Part shown: in pieces, positions 1 through 9,493 of the stretch
Layout of the letters: each line of letters opens with the position of its first letter
How positions within the stretch are numbered: the stretch's first letter is position 1
Source of the DNA: HO2-45-11b sp964450915
GTDB taxonomy: Bacteria; Patescibacteriota; Andersenbacteria; UBA10190
Direction: 5' to 3'
Length of the DNA stretch: 64,000 nucleotides
NCBI GenBank assembly: GCA_964450915.1
Contig: CAYVFG010000002.1
Coordinates: 1-64,000, forward strand
Program-made: the position numbers and the translations under genes
The notes under the pieces: generated by a model
What the model saw: only the letters and a program-made list of their open reading frames with translations
Database searches by the model: none
What the model was told of the DNA's origin: nothing

Positions 1-1022
1 AGGTTGATGAGGATCATATCGCGCAAGATTTAGTCGGACAGTTGCGAGGATCCATCTTATTACTCGGAGCATTGCTTGGTCGCAAGCGCTCTGTTGTTCT
101 GCGACGTCCTGGCGGAGACGTCATTGGCGCTCGACCGATTGACGCTCATCTTGATGCATTTGCGCAGCTTGGCGCAATTATTGAAGATGATGGCGAGATG
201 GTGCGTATCGATGGTAACAATATGCATGCCGGAAATGTTGTGTTGCGGGAATTTTCCGTGACTGCGACGGAGAATGTGTTGCTTGTTGCCGCAACACTTC
301 CGGGTACGACTACTATTTCTATTGCAGCAACCGAGCCTCATGTGGTGGCGCTGTGTGAGCTGCTCGAAAAAATGGGGGCAATAATTGATGGTAAGGGCAC
401 TCACACTATTACAGTTACGGGGTCTGAAACATTGAGTGGCGCAGAATTTACGAATATTCAAGATATGCTGGAAGCTGGTTTTTTTATCCTTCTTGCTGCT
501 GCTACAAAATCCGAGCTTACGGTTAAGAACGTTCCGCTAAAGGATTTATTATTATTTTTTAAGGTGTGCGACGAGATTGGTATTTCGTATACAATATCAG
601 GTAAAGACGTAATGGTTCATCCTGCCGAATTAAAGTCCTTTTCCGTGCAAGCGTTGCCGTATCCCGGGATTGCTACGGATTTGCAAGCACCGTTCGCAGT
701 AATTGCCTGCGTTGCAGAAGGCAATAGTATGATTCATGACCCTATGTATGAGGGCAGGTTTAAGCACATTATGGAATTGCAAAAAATGGGCGCTCGCGCC
801 GTCGTGTGCGACCCTCATCGCGTTGTAGTTACGGGACCTACAAAGCTTACCGGGCGCAGGATTCCGGGACTGGATATACGATCCGGAGCAACGCTCGTCA
901 TAGCTGGCCTTGTGGCAACTGGCGAGACCATTATTGATCAGGCGGAGCATATAGAGCGCGGATATGCCGATTTGGTTGGGCGGTTGCAAAAACTGGGAGC
1001 AAACATTAGCAAGGCTGAATAA
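1..1022 (+). CDS. murA: UDP-N-acetylglucosamine 1-carboxyvinyltransferase (5' end off window)
   Basis: The frame is open from the left edge and stops at TAA 1020-1022. About 340 residues of a family that is usually near 420 are visible, so the N-terminus lies outside. MurA transfers enolpyruvate from PEP to UDP-GlcNAc in the cytoplasm, the first committed step of peptidoglycan synthesis. The active-site loop, from 108, reads PGGDVIGARPIDAHL. The residue that is Cys in most MurA proteins (PGGC) is Asp here, codon GAC at 117-119. The TDLQAP motif with its conserved Asp and the C-terminal HIERGYADL motif are intact, so the gene looks functional. The Asp form is known from naturally fosfomycin-insensitive MurA proteins. 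mreB follows 5 nt downstream, probably in the same operon. Confidence 0.96.
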   Translation, partial: VDEDHIAQDLVGQLRGSILLLGALLGRKRSVVLRRPGGDVIGARPIDAHLDAFAQLGAIIEDDGEMVRIDGNNMHAGNVVLREFSVTATENVLLVAATLPGTTTISIAATEPHVVALCELLEKMGAIIDGKGTHTITVTGSETLSGAEFTNIQDMLEAGFFILLAAATKSELTVKNVPLKDLLLFFKVCDEIGISYTISGKDVMVHPAELKSFSVQALPYPGIATDLQAPFAVIACVAEGNSMIHDPMYEGRFKHIMELQKMGARAVVCDPHRVVVTGPTKLTGRRIPGLDIRSGATLVIAGLVATGETIIDQAEHIERGYADLVGRLQKLGANISKAE

Positions 1023-1027
1023 TCGAT

Positions 1028-2038
1028 ATGGCATTAACACGCAAAATTGCGATAGATTTGGGGACGACAAGTACGCTTATGTATGTTCCTGGCAAGGGGA
1101 TTGTTCTCAATGAGCCATCCGTTGTTGCGATATCTCAAATAGATAACGCTGTGCTTGCAGTCGGGAATGATGCGTACGCCATGCTGGGGAGAACACCGGA
1201 GAATATTGTCGTTCATCGTCCGCTAAAAGACGGGGTTATCGCTGATTATCGGGTGGCAGAGGCAATGATTCGATATTTGTTGAAAAAAATTGGCGCATCC
1301 GTGAGATTTTTGCGCCCCGAGGTACTGGTTTCTGTCCCAGCTGGAATTACCAGCACTGAACGACGAGCAGTCGTTGATGCCGTAGTTTCTGCAGGCGCTA
1401 AGGCCGCATATTTAATTAAAGAACCCATTGCAGCAGCTATCGGCGCAAGTATTCCTATTGGAGAATCTTCTGGACACATGATTGTGGATATTGGCGGTGG
1501 AACTACTGAAGCTGCGGTCTTGTCATTAGGAGGAATTGTTGTTGCTCATTCTGCCCGAGTAGGCGGCAATGCATTTGACCATGCAATTATTGAGCATATC
1601 AAAAAGCGCTACGGAATTACGATCGGAGAGCCGACGGCAGAGGCTATTAAAAAAGAAATCGGTTCTGCAGTTATTGAAGAAGAATCGCAGCAAATGAGCA
1701 TTCGCGGACGTGACTTGGCAAGCGGACTTCCGAAAGAAACGGTTATATCGTCCCATGAAGTAACGGAAGCGCTGCGCGACCCCATTATGGAAGTATTGCA
1801 GGCGATTAAATATGTTTTGCAAGATACGCCGCCGGAACTGGCATCAGATGTTATCGATAAAGGCATTGTTATATCGGGTGGTGGTGCATTACTGAAAAAT
1901 CTTGATCAAGTAATATCGCACGCAACGCAAGTTCCCGTATACGTTGCAGATGATCCGCTCGTATGCGTTGTTAAAGGTGCCGGCGCAGCACTAGAGAATC
2001 TGGATCAATACAAGCGAAGTATTCTTGGGGCTAAATAG
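1028..2038 (+). CDS. mreB: Rod shape-determining protein MreB
   Basis: A 336-residue actin-fold ATPase of normal MreB length. MreB forms membrane-bound filaments that direct lateral cell-wall synthesis. Visible are the phosphate-1 loop IDLGTTST (residues 9-16), the GKGIVLNEPSVVAI segment typical of MreB (22-35), the phosphate-2 loop VDIGGGTTE (153-161) and the adenosine motif GIVISGGGALL (279-289). It starts 5 nt after murA, pairing a cell-wall precursor enzyme with the elongation scaffold. No mreC or mreD follows; the next gene is on the other strand and the two stops overlap by 8 bp. This suggests a rod-shaped cell, at least ancestrally. Confidence 0.96.
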   Translation: MALTRKIAIDLGTTSTLMYVPGKGIVLNEPSVVAISQIDNAVLAVGNDAYAMLGRTPENIVVHRPLKDGVIADYRVAEAMIRYLLKKIGASVRFLRPEVLVSVPAGITSTERRAVVDAVVSAGAKAAYLIKEPIAAAIGASIPIGESSGHMIVDIGGGTTEAAVLSLGGIVVAHSARVGGNAFDHAIIEHIKKRYGITIGEPTAEAIKKEIGSAVIEEESQQMSIRGRDLASGLPKETVISSHEVTEALRDPIMEVLQAIKYVLQDTPPELASDVIDKGIVISGGGALLKNLDQVISHATQVPVYVADDPLVCVVKGAGAALENLDQYKRSILGAK

Positions 2039-3851
2039 CAGATTGGTTTTTAGTCTTCCATCGTACAATTGATCGGAGCAGGAGAAGTAATGCAACTATT
2101 ATTGTCGTTATGGTGACCATTACCCCAGCAATCATTCCTTTGGGAATATATTGAAATGTTAATTCAGTAGTTCCTGCCGGAATTTGTGTTCCAACTTTAT
2201 TCGCAATATTTTGAGCAGTTTTGCCATTCACGACCCAGCCATCTGCATAGTTTGCATTAATAACTACTGAAGAGTCTGTAGGAGACGTGGCAGTGATAAC
2301 GACCTTGTTGGGTGTCCAGGAATTTATTTTGAAGCTCGCATCGTGATTATCTGGAAATGATACGTAATCATGCCCTGCATCTGTAATAATACTCACTGCC
2401 GGGTCTGGCCCAAGTACGGAGCAATAGGATAATGTCCCGTATCCCGCAAGCGTTGCTTGGTATGCGCGCGTGTAATCAACGCCTTCATACCTTGTTTTAA
2501 AATCATGCGGATTATATGCAATAGGGTAGTCTGCGCGAGCAAGCTGGGTTGCATCTTGCGGAAGGACAAATGCTTGAGATGCCAGCGGATATGCTAGCGA
2601 CATTAGGTCTATTGCCGCAAGGGTGGTGAGCACGACAGCGATATATTTTAGAATTCGAGATTTTTTCTGCAGCCAATCTATCCCCATTCCGGATAACATG
2701 CACAGCGGGATAATAGTAAATAAAATAATACGGGCAATATTGGATCGCGGAATAAACGGTAGGTGATCAAAAAAAGGTTTTAAGTATGGGCCAAACGACG
2801 ACCCGAATAATGCGATTGCTCCAGTAATAAGCAATCCTTGTGCGAATCTGTTTTTGCGATGGGTGATAAAGCCGAGGAATGCTAGTGCTAGCATGACTGG
2901 CCCAATATATGCGCCATACTCGTGCCAACCGCTGCCTTGATTTGGAATGACGTCTTCGACGCCATGTAAGTATCTGCCAAGTAAAATTTTATCTATCGAT
3001 GACAGCGTGTATGCAGAGCTTGCATATGCCTTATCTTGAAATTCGTGTACCCAGTAAAAAACAGGAATTAATTTGATTGATGCTAAGCCCATTGCAAGAA
3101 TGCCTGCGGTGAGCGTAATAAAAATCGCTTTTTTATAATCTTTTACTAAAAACGGCAAAATAATAAACGCAGCAGTCATGTACATGAGCAGATATAACCC
3201 TCCCTGGAAGAAGACGAGCGCAAGTAAAATAGCAGTTATTATTATGTAGGTATATTTCTTTTTTAACTCAGATTGATATGCGATGTACCACGTTAAAAAT
3301 ATCCACGGGATATACATGAATGCTAAAATATTTTGATGACCTTCTACTATCTCCAGAAGATTCACAGACCCGAATGCCAAGCCCATTCCAGCCGTAAGGC
3401 CGGCAAGCGGCGACATGTTCATTTTCTTCGCTAAAAACAGCATGCCTAATGCGCCAATTGCAGTTGCGAAATAGATTGAAATCTTGAGGCCTGCCGGAGT
3501 CCCGAAGGCCAGTTCAAGCAAGAATAATGGGGATAGTACCGGGAATTCAGGGTCGCCTAATGCGGATGTTCCCCCACAGGTAAACGGATTCCATAAAGGG
3601 AACTGATGAAATTGGGTAATTGTTTGCCACAGATTCGTATGCATTGAAAAGTAATAATCCCAATCTGAAATACCTAATTTGCCTGTGCTAAACCAGAACG
3701 GCGCAAGTGCAACAGGCGTAATAAGAATGAGCAGTATTGCCGATGCAAGCCATTTATATTTAGGCAATAGCGCAACAAGTAAGGCCCCGATACCGAATAT
3801 GATACCTGCCAGAGCGCCCTGATATGTTTCAAATGCAAATACGGTATCCAT
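2031..3851 (-). CDS. YfhO-family polytopic membrane glycosyltransferase
   Basis: A 606-residue multi-pass protein of the YfhO group of GT-C-like enzymes, which move sugars from a polyprenyl carrier to envelope acceptors outside the membrane. After two N-terminal hydrophobic segments comes SDWDYY (62-67), with acidic residues where GT-C catalytic or metal sites lie. Then follows PLWNPFTCGG (85-94), the LPxWxP...GxP signature of YfhO. The C-terminus has the YfhO-like beta domain (YADGWVVNGK ... IPAGTTELTFQY) before a last membrane segment. It starts 3 nt after the stop of the upstream membrane gene, so the two are co-transcribed. The sugar and acceptor cannot be told from sequence. Confidence 0.85.
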   Translation of the reverse strand: MDTVFAFETYQGALAGIIFGIGALLVALLPKYKWLASAILLILITPVALAPFWFSTGKLGISDWDYYFSMHTNLWQTITQFHQFPLWNPFTCGGTSALGDPEFPVLSPLFLLELAFGTPAGLKISIYFATAIGALGMLFLAKKMNMSPLAGLTAGMGLAFGSVNLLEIVEGHQNILAFMYIPWIFLTWYIAYQSELKKKYTYIIITAILLALVFFQGGLYLLMYMTAAFIILPFLVKDYKKAIFITLTAGILAMGLASIKLIPVFYWVHEFQDKAYASSAYTLSSIDKILLGRYLHGVEDVIPNQGSGWHEYGAYIGPVMLALAFLGFITHRKNRFAQGLLITGAIALFGSSFGPYLKPFFDHLPFIPRSNIARIILFTIIPLCMLSGMGIDWLQKKSRILKYIAVVLTTLAAIDLMSLAYPLASQAFVLPQDATQLARADYPIAYNPHDFKTRYEGVDYTRAYQATLAGYGTLSYCSVLGPDPAVSIITDAGHDYVSFPDNHDASFKINSWTPNKVVITATSPTDSSVVINANYADGWVVNGKTAQNIANKVGTQIPAGTTELTFQYIPKGMIAGVMVTITTIIVALLLLLRSIVRWKTKNQSAI

Positions 3852-3854
3852 ATC

Positions 3855-6053
3855 TTAGTGTACTGAATATACAATACTTTCAAAAATTTTATCGTCATCG
3901 CCTGCCGCCTTGAACGTTTTTACTACCGTCCAGTTTGGTTGCGGTTTTTTGAATACATTATTTCCATTGGAAACAACAAGTGTTTTTAGTGGGTTTTGTG
4001 CCAGCCAATCCTGTTCCATTTGCGGTGTTGGGGTATCCTCGTCGGGGAAGTATTTCGCTACCGGGTCAAAGTATAGCCGAGCAGGCAAGTATGCTTGATC
4101 GAAGCCGATGGGTTGCGGAAGCGTTCTTGCGTATCGCGCAGCGCGGTATGTCACAGAATCAAGGGCTGTATTCGCGTTTTGTTTATCGATTGCGGTATTC
4201 AAGTTTTGTCCGAGCATTGAACTTATCAGTAAAAAAGGCATTACGGTGAATGCAAGTGATCCGTATGCGAGCATCCCTTTCTTGGGGATTCTTGCAAGCA
4301 GTGCTGTAGCGACCAGTAGCACAATGAACGGATAGGATTGTTCGTAATGCTTCGCAAACGGATGAAACCATGTGGCGATTCCGATTTGAGATAATAAGAC
4401 AAGTCCTATAACAGCTCCTCGCCATTTTGTTTCGATAAAAAATACAGGAATGCTTGCAAGAATAAACCCGGCGCTTGCTTGGGTGAATAGTCCTGCGAAT
4501 TGATGCTTTGCATACACGCTTAGAAAAATAAAACTGCATGCGCATAGCGCAAGTATGATTCCTGCTGCGCGCTGAGTGGCGATGTTTGTCCTGACCCTTG
4601 AGTATGCATACCATGCCCACATACCTGCTATACCCAGCAATAATGCGGGCGAAAAGAGCGATAAGCGCTCCAAGTTGTCCCACGATGTCTTCCACATCGA
4701 CCCAAGTACGCCCCATGTTGCACCTACGGCGTCTTGGAATGCTAAAAAGGAGTCCACAATTTGCAAGCGATCTCCCTCTAGATATTGCGTATAAAAGGGG
4801 TTGTGATATACGACCGCATTCGTTATTAAGAACGGAGAAATAATGAGAAGTGCTGGCGCATACATAGCAAGAAATCGTTTCCAGTTTCTTCCCTTTGCAA
4901 TTTCGTAGCTTGCAGATAGCATGCCGAGCACGAGTGCAAGTACGAATCCTTCTTGGCGTGTCATGGCGGAGTATCCCAAGCACAACCCAAATAAGATATA
5001 TAAAAATAATTTTTGTTTCTTATAGCTTTCAAGAAACAAAAAGACGGACGCGAGCAAAAGCGCAGTGTATACCGCATATGGTTCTGGACGCATTGCAGTC
5101 CACAGATAATCTTTTTGAAAAAGGAGAATTACTGCGCTTGCAAGTCCGACAAGCCATGAAGATGTTACCGATCTGGCAATGAGTACTAGGAGTAGCGCAC
5201 CGATGATTCCAAATGTCGTTGTGGTGATGCGCATGATGAGTTGATCGTCAAATAATCTGGATGCAAACGTTGGTACGAGGAGGAGAGGATAGCCCGGCAA
5301 TCGCTTGCTATTTAAAAATGGGTTTTGCCCGTGTTGAAGTGCTTGCGTTATAGACAGGTAGTTATACGGGTCTCCTCCGCTTGCTCCTCCGAATTGCGGA
5401 ATAATCCAGAGCATGATTGCATATGCTATTGCGCACGCAATTCCGATTGCCCCCCACCATGCAATTGGCTTCTTGAATGGAAGAAGTGCCGGCAAGCAGA
5501 TCAATAATGCAAATAATGCTGTTGGCGCGACGTATTGCCAATCGTTTTGGCGGTTATGAGCAAGGGTGAGTATTGCTCGCCATACAGGAACTCTCTCTAC
5601 AAGCGCAAGCGACAAATCTTCTTTGCTTTCCCCAAATCTCACGCCTACGGGATTTTTGATTGTTGACTGCCGCGCAGAATATTCTATTTTAATCGGAGTA
5701 TCTGCCGGAATCGGCGCATCCGGGAAGTTGATGTATGTAAATCGATCGTCATGAATATCTTGCGGGCGGATTGTCTGAGAAATTAAGACAGTATTTGATA
5801 ATGTGTTGTATATCGTTACGGTAACGGGTGCAAGCTCTTTTGCATGATAGAGATTTACTAGTATTGTCCCCAATCCGATGATATTAGATTGAGTGGTTAA
5901 TTGCTGAGATGCGGTGTGCCCGGTAAATAGCGGTGCATGGGTTACGTATGAATCGATGCCGGATGATACAGCCCGATGCTGAGTAACTGGGATAAAAAAA
6001 GATCCGAGTATCAGAATGAGCCCGCCTGCAACAAAGAGAACTTTTTTATTCAT
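3855..6053 (-). CDS. GT-C (PMT/ArnT-like) membrane glycosyltransferase with N-terminal extracytoplasmic domain
   Basis: I start this at ATG 6053 (MNKKVLFV), giving 732 residues. A longer frame to 6176 would run into the divergent asnB. Residues 4-22 are a membrane anchor and about 30-170 a beta-rich extracytoplasmic domain. A multi-pass region follows, with GGDPYNY (226-232) and KRLPGYPLL (250-258), the acidic loop expected of lipid-carrier-dependent GT-C enzymes. The same KRLPGYPL motif recurs in the gene at 39599, so the two are paralogues. It is followed after 3 nt by the YfhO-like gene. A TATACT box lies 6 nt before the ATG. Donor and acceptor are unknown. Confidence 0.85.
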   Translation of the reverse strand: MNKKVLFVAGGLILILGSFFIPVTQHRAVSSGIDSYVTHAPLFTGHTASQQLTTQSNIIGLGTILVNLYHAKELAPVTVTIYNTLSNTVLISQTIRPQDIHDDRFTYINFPDAPIPADTPIKIEYSARQSTIKNPVGVRFGESKEDLSLALVERVPVWRAILTLAHNRQNDWQYVAPTALFALLICLPALLPFKKPIAWWGAIGIACAIAYAIMLWIIPQFGGASGGDPYNYLSITQALQHGQNPFLNSKRLPGYPLLLVPTFASRLFDDQLIMRITTTTFGIIGALLLVLIARSVTSSWLVGLASAVILLFQKDYLWTAMRPEPYAVYTALLLASVFLFLESYKKQKLFLYILFGLCLGYSAMTRQEGFVLALVLGMLSASYEIAKGRNWKRFLAMYAPALLIISPFLITNAVVYHNPFYTQYLEGDRLQIVDSFLAFQDAVGATWGVLGSMWKTSWDNLERLSLFSPALLLGIAGMWAWYAYSRVRTNIATQRAAGIILALCACSFIFLSVYAKHQFAGLFTQASAGFILASIPVFFIETKWRGAVIGLVLLSQIGIATWFHPFAKHYEQSYPFIVLLVATALLARIPKKGMLAYGSLAFTVMPFLLISSMLGQNLNTAIDKQNANTALDSVTYRAARYARTLPQPIGFDQAYLPARLYFDPVAKYFPDEDTPTPQMEQDWLAQNPLKTLVVSNGNNVFKKPQPNWTVVKTFKAAGDDDKIFESIVYSVH

Positions 6054-6089
6054 TTCTCGAGTATAGCAGTTTTTGGTACTGTTTGAAGT
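6054..6089. promoter_or_regulatory. Divergent promoters, both apparently leaderless
   Basis: The 36 bp between two start codons contain TATACT at 6060-6065 (minus strand, 6 nt before ATG 6053, preceded by TGC) and TACTGT at 6077-6082 (plus strand, 7 nt before ATG 6090, preceded by TGG). Both look like extended -10 boxes placed so that transcription would start at or next to the A of ATG. No Shine-Dalgarno sequence is present on either side. Confidence 0.55.
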
Positions 6090-7964
6090 ATGTGTGGAAT
6101 AGCTGGAATATGGAATACGAATGGTGCTCGCATTACGGAGGGGGCCGCGATTGGCATGCAGCAGTCGCTGATGCATCGCGGACCGGACTCATCTGGCATC
6201 TATGAAGGGGAGGGTGTTGCGTTGGTGCATACTCGACTTTCCATTATTGACCTTACGGATAATGGTGCACAGCCGTTTATTTCGGAAGATTCCCGATACG
6301 TGCTTGTGTTCAACGGAGAAATTTATAACTATCAAGAATTACGTGAGCAATTTTTTCATGATCAGGTCTTTCGTTCAGAATCTGATACTGAGGTGCTGCT
6401 CTATATGCTGGTTCGGTTTGGAACATCTGCATTCCAGTATTTGCGAGGAATGTTTGCAGTTGCATTTTATGACACGCAGGAGAAAAAGATGATTGTAGCA
6501 AGAGACGCTTTTGGTAAAAAACCTCTGTATTACTATCAATCTGGGGATATTTTTGTATTTGCTTCAGAGTCAAAGGCGATTCTCGCGTCTGCGTATGTGT
6601 CGGCGCAACTGGATACCAGTGTTGTTGCGCCCTATTTTTTACACGAGTACTGCCCATTTCCCAAGTCAGGATTTGAGGGCATAGTATCGGTAGGTGCGGG
6701 CCACTATATGGAAATTACGCAGGCAGGTACGCATAGCTCTGCCTGGTGGAAGCCAGAAATTCTCCCCAAGCATCATGTGTCGTTCAAAAAAGCATTATCC
6801 ACTTTTGATGAATTGCTTGGGAATGCAGTGGCAAGAAGAATGGTAGCAGATGTTCCTGTGGGATTATTTTTGAGCGGGGGGCTCGATTCGAGTACGATCG
6901 CCTGGTATATGAGGCGGATAAAAACGAGTGGCGAAATCCACTCATGCTCCGTGGCCTTTGATGATGATACGTTTAATGAAGAGCACATCGCGTCTCAAGT
7001 TGCCCATAATTCTGATCTTACTCATCATCGCATCCTATTTACGAAAGATTCTTTTTTGCAGTCAGTCGATGAACTTATCCCACTCCTCGACATCCCCTTC
7101 GCAGATTCTTCGCTATTGCCTACGTATGCAGTCAGCAAGCTAGCAAGGCAATACATGAAAGTTGTCCTTGATGGGGACGGGAGCGATGAATTGCTTGGGG
7201 GCTACGGTACGTTTAATGCGCATGAAGTTGCACATAAGCTTTCTTGGATTCCAAGTGATGCGTGGGGCGCCATCGGGCAGGGGGTCGATACTGTATTTTC
7301 TGTATCGCACTCATATTTCTCCCTCGATTTCAAAATCAAATCATTTTTACGAGGCGTATCGTATCCTCCAATGCGAAATCTTCAAGTATGGCTCGGGGCA
7401 TTTACGGAACATGAGATATCAGAGCTTCTCATTAAGAAGGATGATGCTCGAAATGTGTTTGAGTTTGTAGATTCAATACAGTATCCGGCCACGGCTGATA
7501 ATTTTGAGAAAGCTTCGCTGTATCATATAGCAAGCTACCTTTCTGAAGACATTCTAGTGAAACTGGATAGGGCAACGATGGCCGTGGGGCTAGAAGCAAG
7601 AACCCCGTTTTTGGACACCGATGTAGCAGAGTTTCTTCTTCGTCTTCCGTCCTCCTATAAGAAGAATAAGAGAATTCTTCGAGAACTCATGCGAGGCAGA
7701 TTGCCAGACATTGTCGTCACGAGAAAGAAGCAGGGATTTGGCATTCCGATTTCCTCTTGGTTTGCACATGACTTACTTCCGTTTGTTGAACGAGTGTTAT
7801 CGCCAGAGGCTGTCGCGGAAGTTGGATTATTTAACTATCAATATATTCGCATTATTATTGATGAGCATCGCAGTATGAAGCACGACCACAGGAAAAAAAT
7901 ATGGTCACTCATAGCATTTCAGCTGTGGTACGAATACTGGATATTGGAAAAAAAGAGAGCATGA
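6090..7964 (+). CDS. asnB: Asparagine synthetase (glutamine-hydrolysing) / AsnB-type amidotransferase
   Basis: A 624-residue, two-domain amidotransferase. Residues 2-190 are the class II glutaminase domain with the mature N-terminal nucleophile Cys2 (MCGIAGIW), RGPDSSG (30-36) and NGEIYN (75-80). The rest is the ATP pyrophosphatase synthetase domain with the PP-loop SGGLDSS (262-268), a DGDGSDELLGGYG segment and a late GLEARTPFLD motif. It makes an amide from glutamine nitrogen, normally Asn from Asp. In polysaccharide loci, relatives amidate sugar acids. Here it is followed after 4 nt by a GT-C gene and shares its locus with a UDP-glucuronate-epimerase-like gene, so a role in glycan amidation is possible but unproven. 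Confidence 0.92.
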   Translation: MCGIAGIWNTNGARITEGAAIGMQQSLMHRGPDSSGIYEGEGVALVHTRLSIIDLTDNGAQPFISEDSRYVLVFNGEIYNYQELREQFFHDQVFRSESDTEVLLYMLVRFGTSAFQYLRGMFAVAFYDTQEKKMIVARDAFGKKPLYYYQSGDIFVFASESKAILASAYVSAQLDTSVVAPYFLHEYCPFPKSGFEGIVSVGAGHYMEITQAGTHSSAWWKPEILPKHHVSFKKALSTFDELLGNAVARRMVADVPVGLFLSGGLDSSTIAWYMRRIKTSGEIHSCSVAFDDDTFNEEHIASQVAHNSDLTHHRILFTKDSFLQSVDELIPLLDIPFADSSLLPTYAVSKLARQYMKVVLDGDGSDELLGGYGTFNAHEVAHKLSWIPSDAWGAIGQGVDTVFSVSHSYFSLDFKIKSFLRGVSYPPMRNLQVWLGAFTEHEISELLIKKDDARNVFEFVDSIQYPATADNFEKASLYHIASYLSEDILVKLDRATMAVGLEARTPFLDTDVAEFLLRLPSSYKKNKRILRELMRGRLPDIVVTRKKQGFGIPISSWFAHDLLPFVERVLSPEAVAEVGLFNYQYIRIIIDEHRSMKHDHRKKIWSLIAFQLWYEYWILEKKRA

Positions 7965-7968
7965 TAGA

Positions 7969-9390
7969 ATGCAGTATATGAACCTAGCTCGCGGCATGAT
8001 TATTGGATTAGCTGTGGTATTTATTGCTTTGCAGGCAGTGTGCCTCACTACAATTCCTGGATTAATGGGCGACGAGGCTCATGAGGGCGAGAATGTGTTC
8101 CATATGCTTGATCAGAAAAAGATGGAAGTGCGGGGGGAGCGGTCATACATTGGTGCGGGAATAGATTATGTTCGAATCCCGTTTGTTGGTGCGTTCGGAT
8201 ACACGCTGCTTGCATTGCGTAGCGTAACGTTTATTGCGTCGATCCTATTTTTTGTCATGAGCGCGTATTTGCTTGCTAAATATTTGGGCGCATATCAAAG
8301 CTTGATTCCTCTCATTTTTCTAACATTTTCTCCGATATATATTACTCAGCAGCGACTTTCTTGGGCGGTTACACTATTGCCATTATTCGCCGTTGCTACG
8401 ATATGGCTTTTGCAGTCAACATGGAGACATAAGTTTTTATTAGCAGGATTTGTTGGCGGGCTCGGCCTCGCGAATCACTTGTTGTTTTTGCCCACACTTG
8501 TTGCGATTATTATCTGCGCCATTATTTGTGCAATAAGAAAACCTCAAGCAATTCTGTCTGCATGGCCCTTCATCATCGGATTCATTGCAGGGTTTGCCAT
8601 GCAATTTACTATTATTCAGCTGTATCCGGACGATCAGGGAAGCCAAAAGATGATTGCGGAAACTTTTTTTGATCGCATCCATGCGCTGCCCACCTTATTT
8701 CCAGAGCTCGTCTCAGGATCGTCGTACATTGCCTCATATACCGGGCACGAATTAAATCCCATAGTCATGGCTGCTATTACTTCTGCGCTTAGTATTCTTG
8801 CCATTTTTGCACTTACGATTTCGAAACACAAAAAAATTGCATGGATTATTGCGACTGCATTGATAATTCATACACTTGTTTTATTGCGGATCATAGACCG
8901 ATTTAGTTTGCGATACATGACTGTGTTTACGTTTGGATTTTTAGTACTTTCCGGTATCGGTCTAGAGAGTATCGTTGCATTTGCTCGCAAACGCAGGCCA
9001 ATTATTGCTCCCATTATAACGTGGCTTGTATGCTCAGCTCTTGTGTTATGGGCCATATTCGGCATTGCGGTGCCATATGCAAAGACAGGCGGGTCAACGA
9101 ATGTATTCTCTCTTGGCAATAGAACGGATAGCGCCTCGGCATTAGTTGATACGCGTCAATTATTTGCATGTGTGAACAATCTCGGGCCCGTAACATCGGA
9201 AAATGTTCATATCTATAACAGGCTGGAATTTTGGAGCAGGCAGTATCCTGGCGTGCAGTTTGTTGATGAGGATCATAAAAAGGAGGCGAGATATGCTGTC
9301 GACTATCGCATATCCGGGAATACGAAGGCAGGAATGCCAGGAACAATTTGTCCACAACTCACAAATTTTCGCATAACAGAGAGAAAATAA
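7969..9390 (+). CDS. GT39-like membrane glycosyltransferase
   Basis: A 473-residue multi-pass protein. After the first membrane segment the loop reads GDEAHEGEN (34-42), matching the acidic DE motif of PMT/ArnT-type GT-C enzymes that use polyprenyl-phosphate sugars. About ten further hydrophobic segments follow, then a soluble tail from about residue 375 with a basic end and no extra domain. The gene begins 4 nt after asnB and is surely in the same transcript. It has no close paralogue in the window by motif. Immediately after its stop comes the consensus promoter of the small gene at 9494. Substrates are unknown. Confidence 0.8.
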   Translation: MQYMNLARGMIIGLAVVFIALQAVCLTTIPGLMGDEAHEGENVFHMLDQKKMEVRGERSYIGAGIDYVRIPFVGAFGYTLLALRSVTFIASILFFVMSAYLLAKYLGAYQSLIPLIFLTFSPIYITQQRLSWAVTLLPLFAVATIWLLQSTWRHKFLLAGFVGGLGLANHLLFLPTLVAIIICAIICAIRKPQAILSAWPFIIGFIAGFAMQFTIIQLYPDDQGSQKMIAETFFDRIHALPTLFPELVSGSSYIASYTGHELNPIVMAAITSALSILAIFALTISKHKKIAWIIATALIIHTLVLLRIIDRFSLRYMTVFTFGFLVLSGIGLESIVAFARKRRPIIAPIITWLVCSALVLWAIFGIAVPYAKTGGSTNVFSLGNRTDSASALVDTRQLFACVNNLGPVTSENVHIYNRLEFWSRQYPGVQFVDEDHKKEARYAVDYRISGNTKAGMPGTICPQLTNFRITERK

Positions 9391-9406
9391 TACTTGTCAA
9401 AAACTA

Positions 9407-9436
9407 TTGACACTTTATATGTTGTGTCAGTATGCT
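9407..9436 (+). promoter_or_regulatory. Sigma70-type promoter of the small gene at 9494
   Basis: A perfect -35 box TTGACA (9407-9412), 18 bp spacer and -10 box TATGCT (9431-9436). The start codon lies about 50 nt beyond the expected start of transcription, giving a true leader. AAGGA at 9481-9485 is 8 nt before GTG 9494 and decides that start over ATG 9503. Confidence 0.75.
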
Positions 9437-9493
9437 AGCTATCACAGTTAGTTTGAGGGTGGTCCTTTTTAGTCAAATTCAAGGAACGAAAAC

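Noticed and set aside
4183..4983. A 266-residue frame on the minus strand
   Set aside because: It lies wholly inside the GT-C gene at 3855-6053 in another frame, is rich in Arg, Cys and His, and has no domain; a shadow frame.
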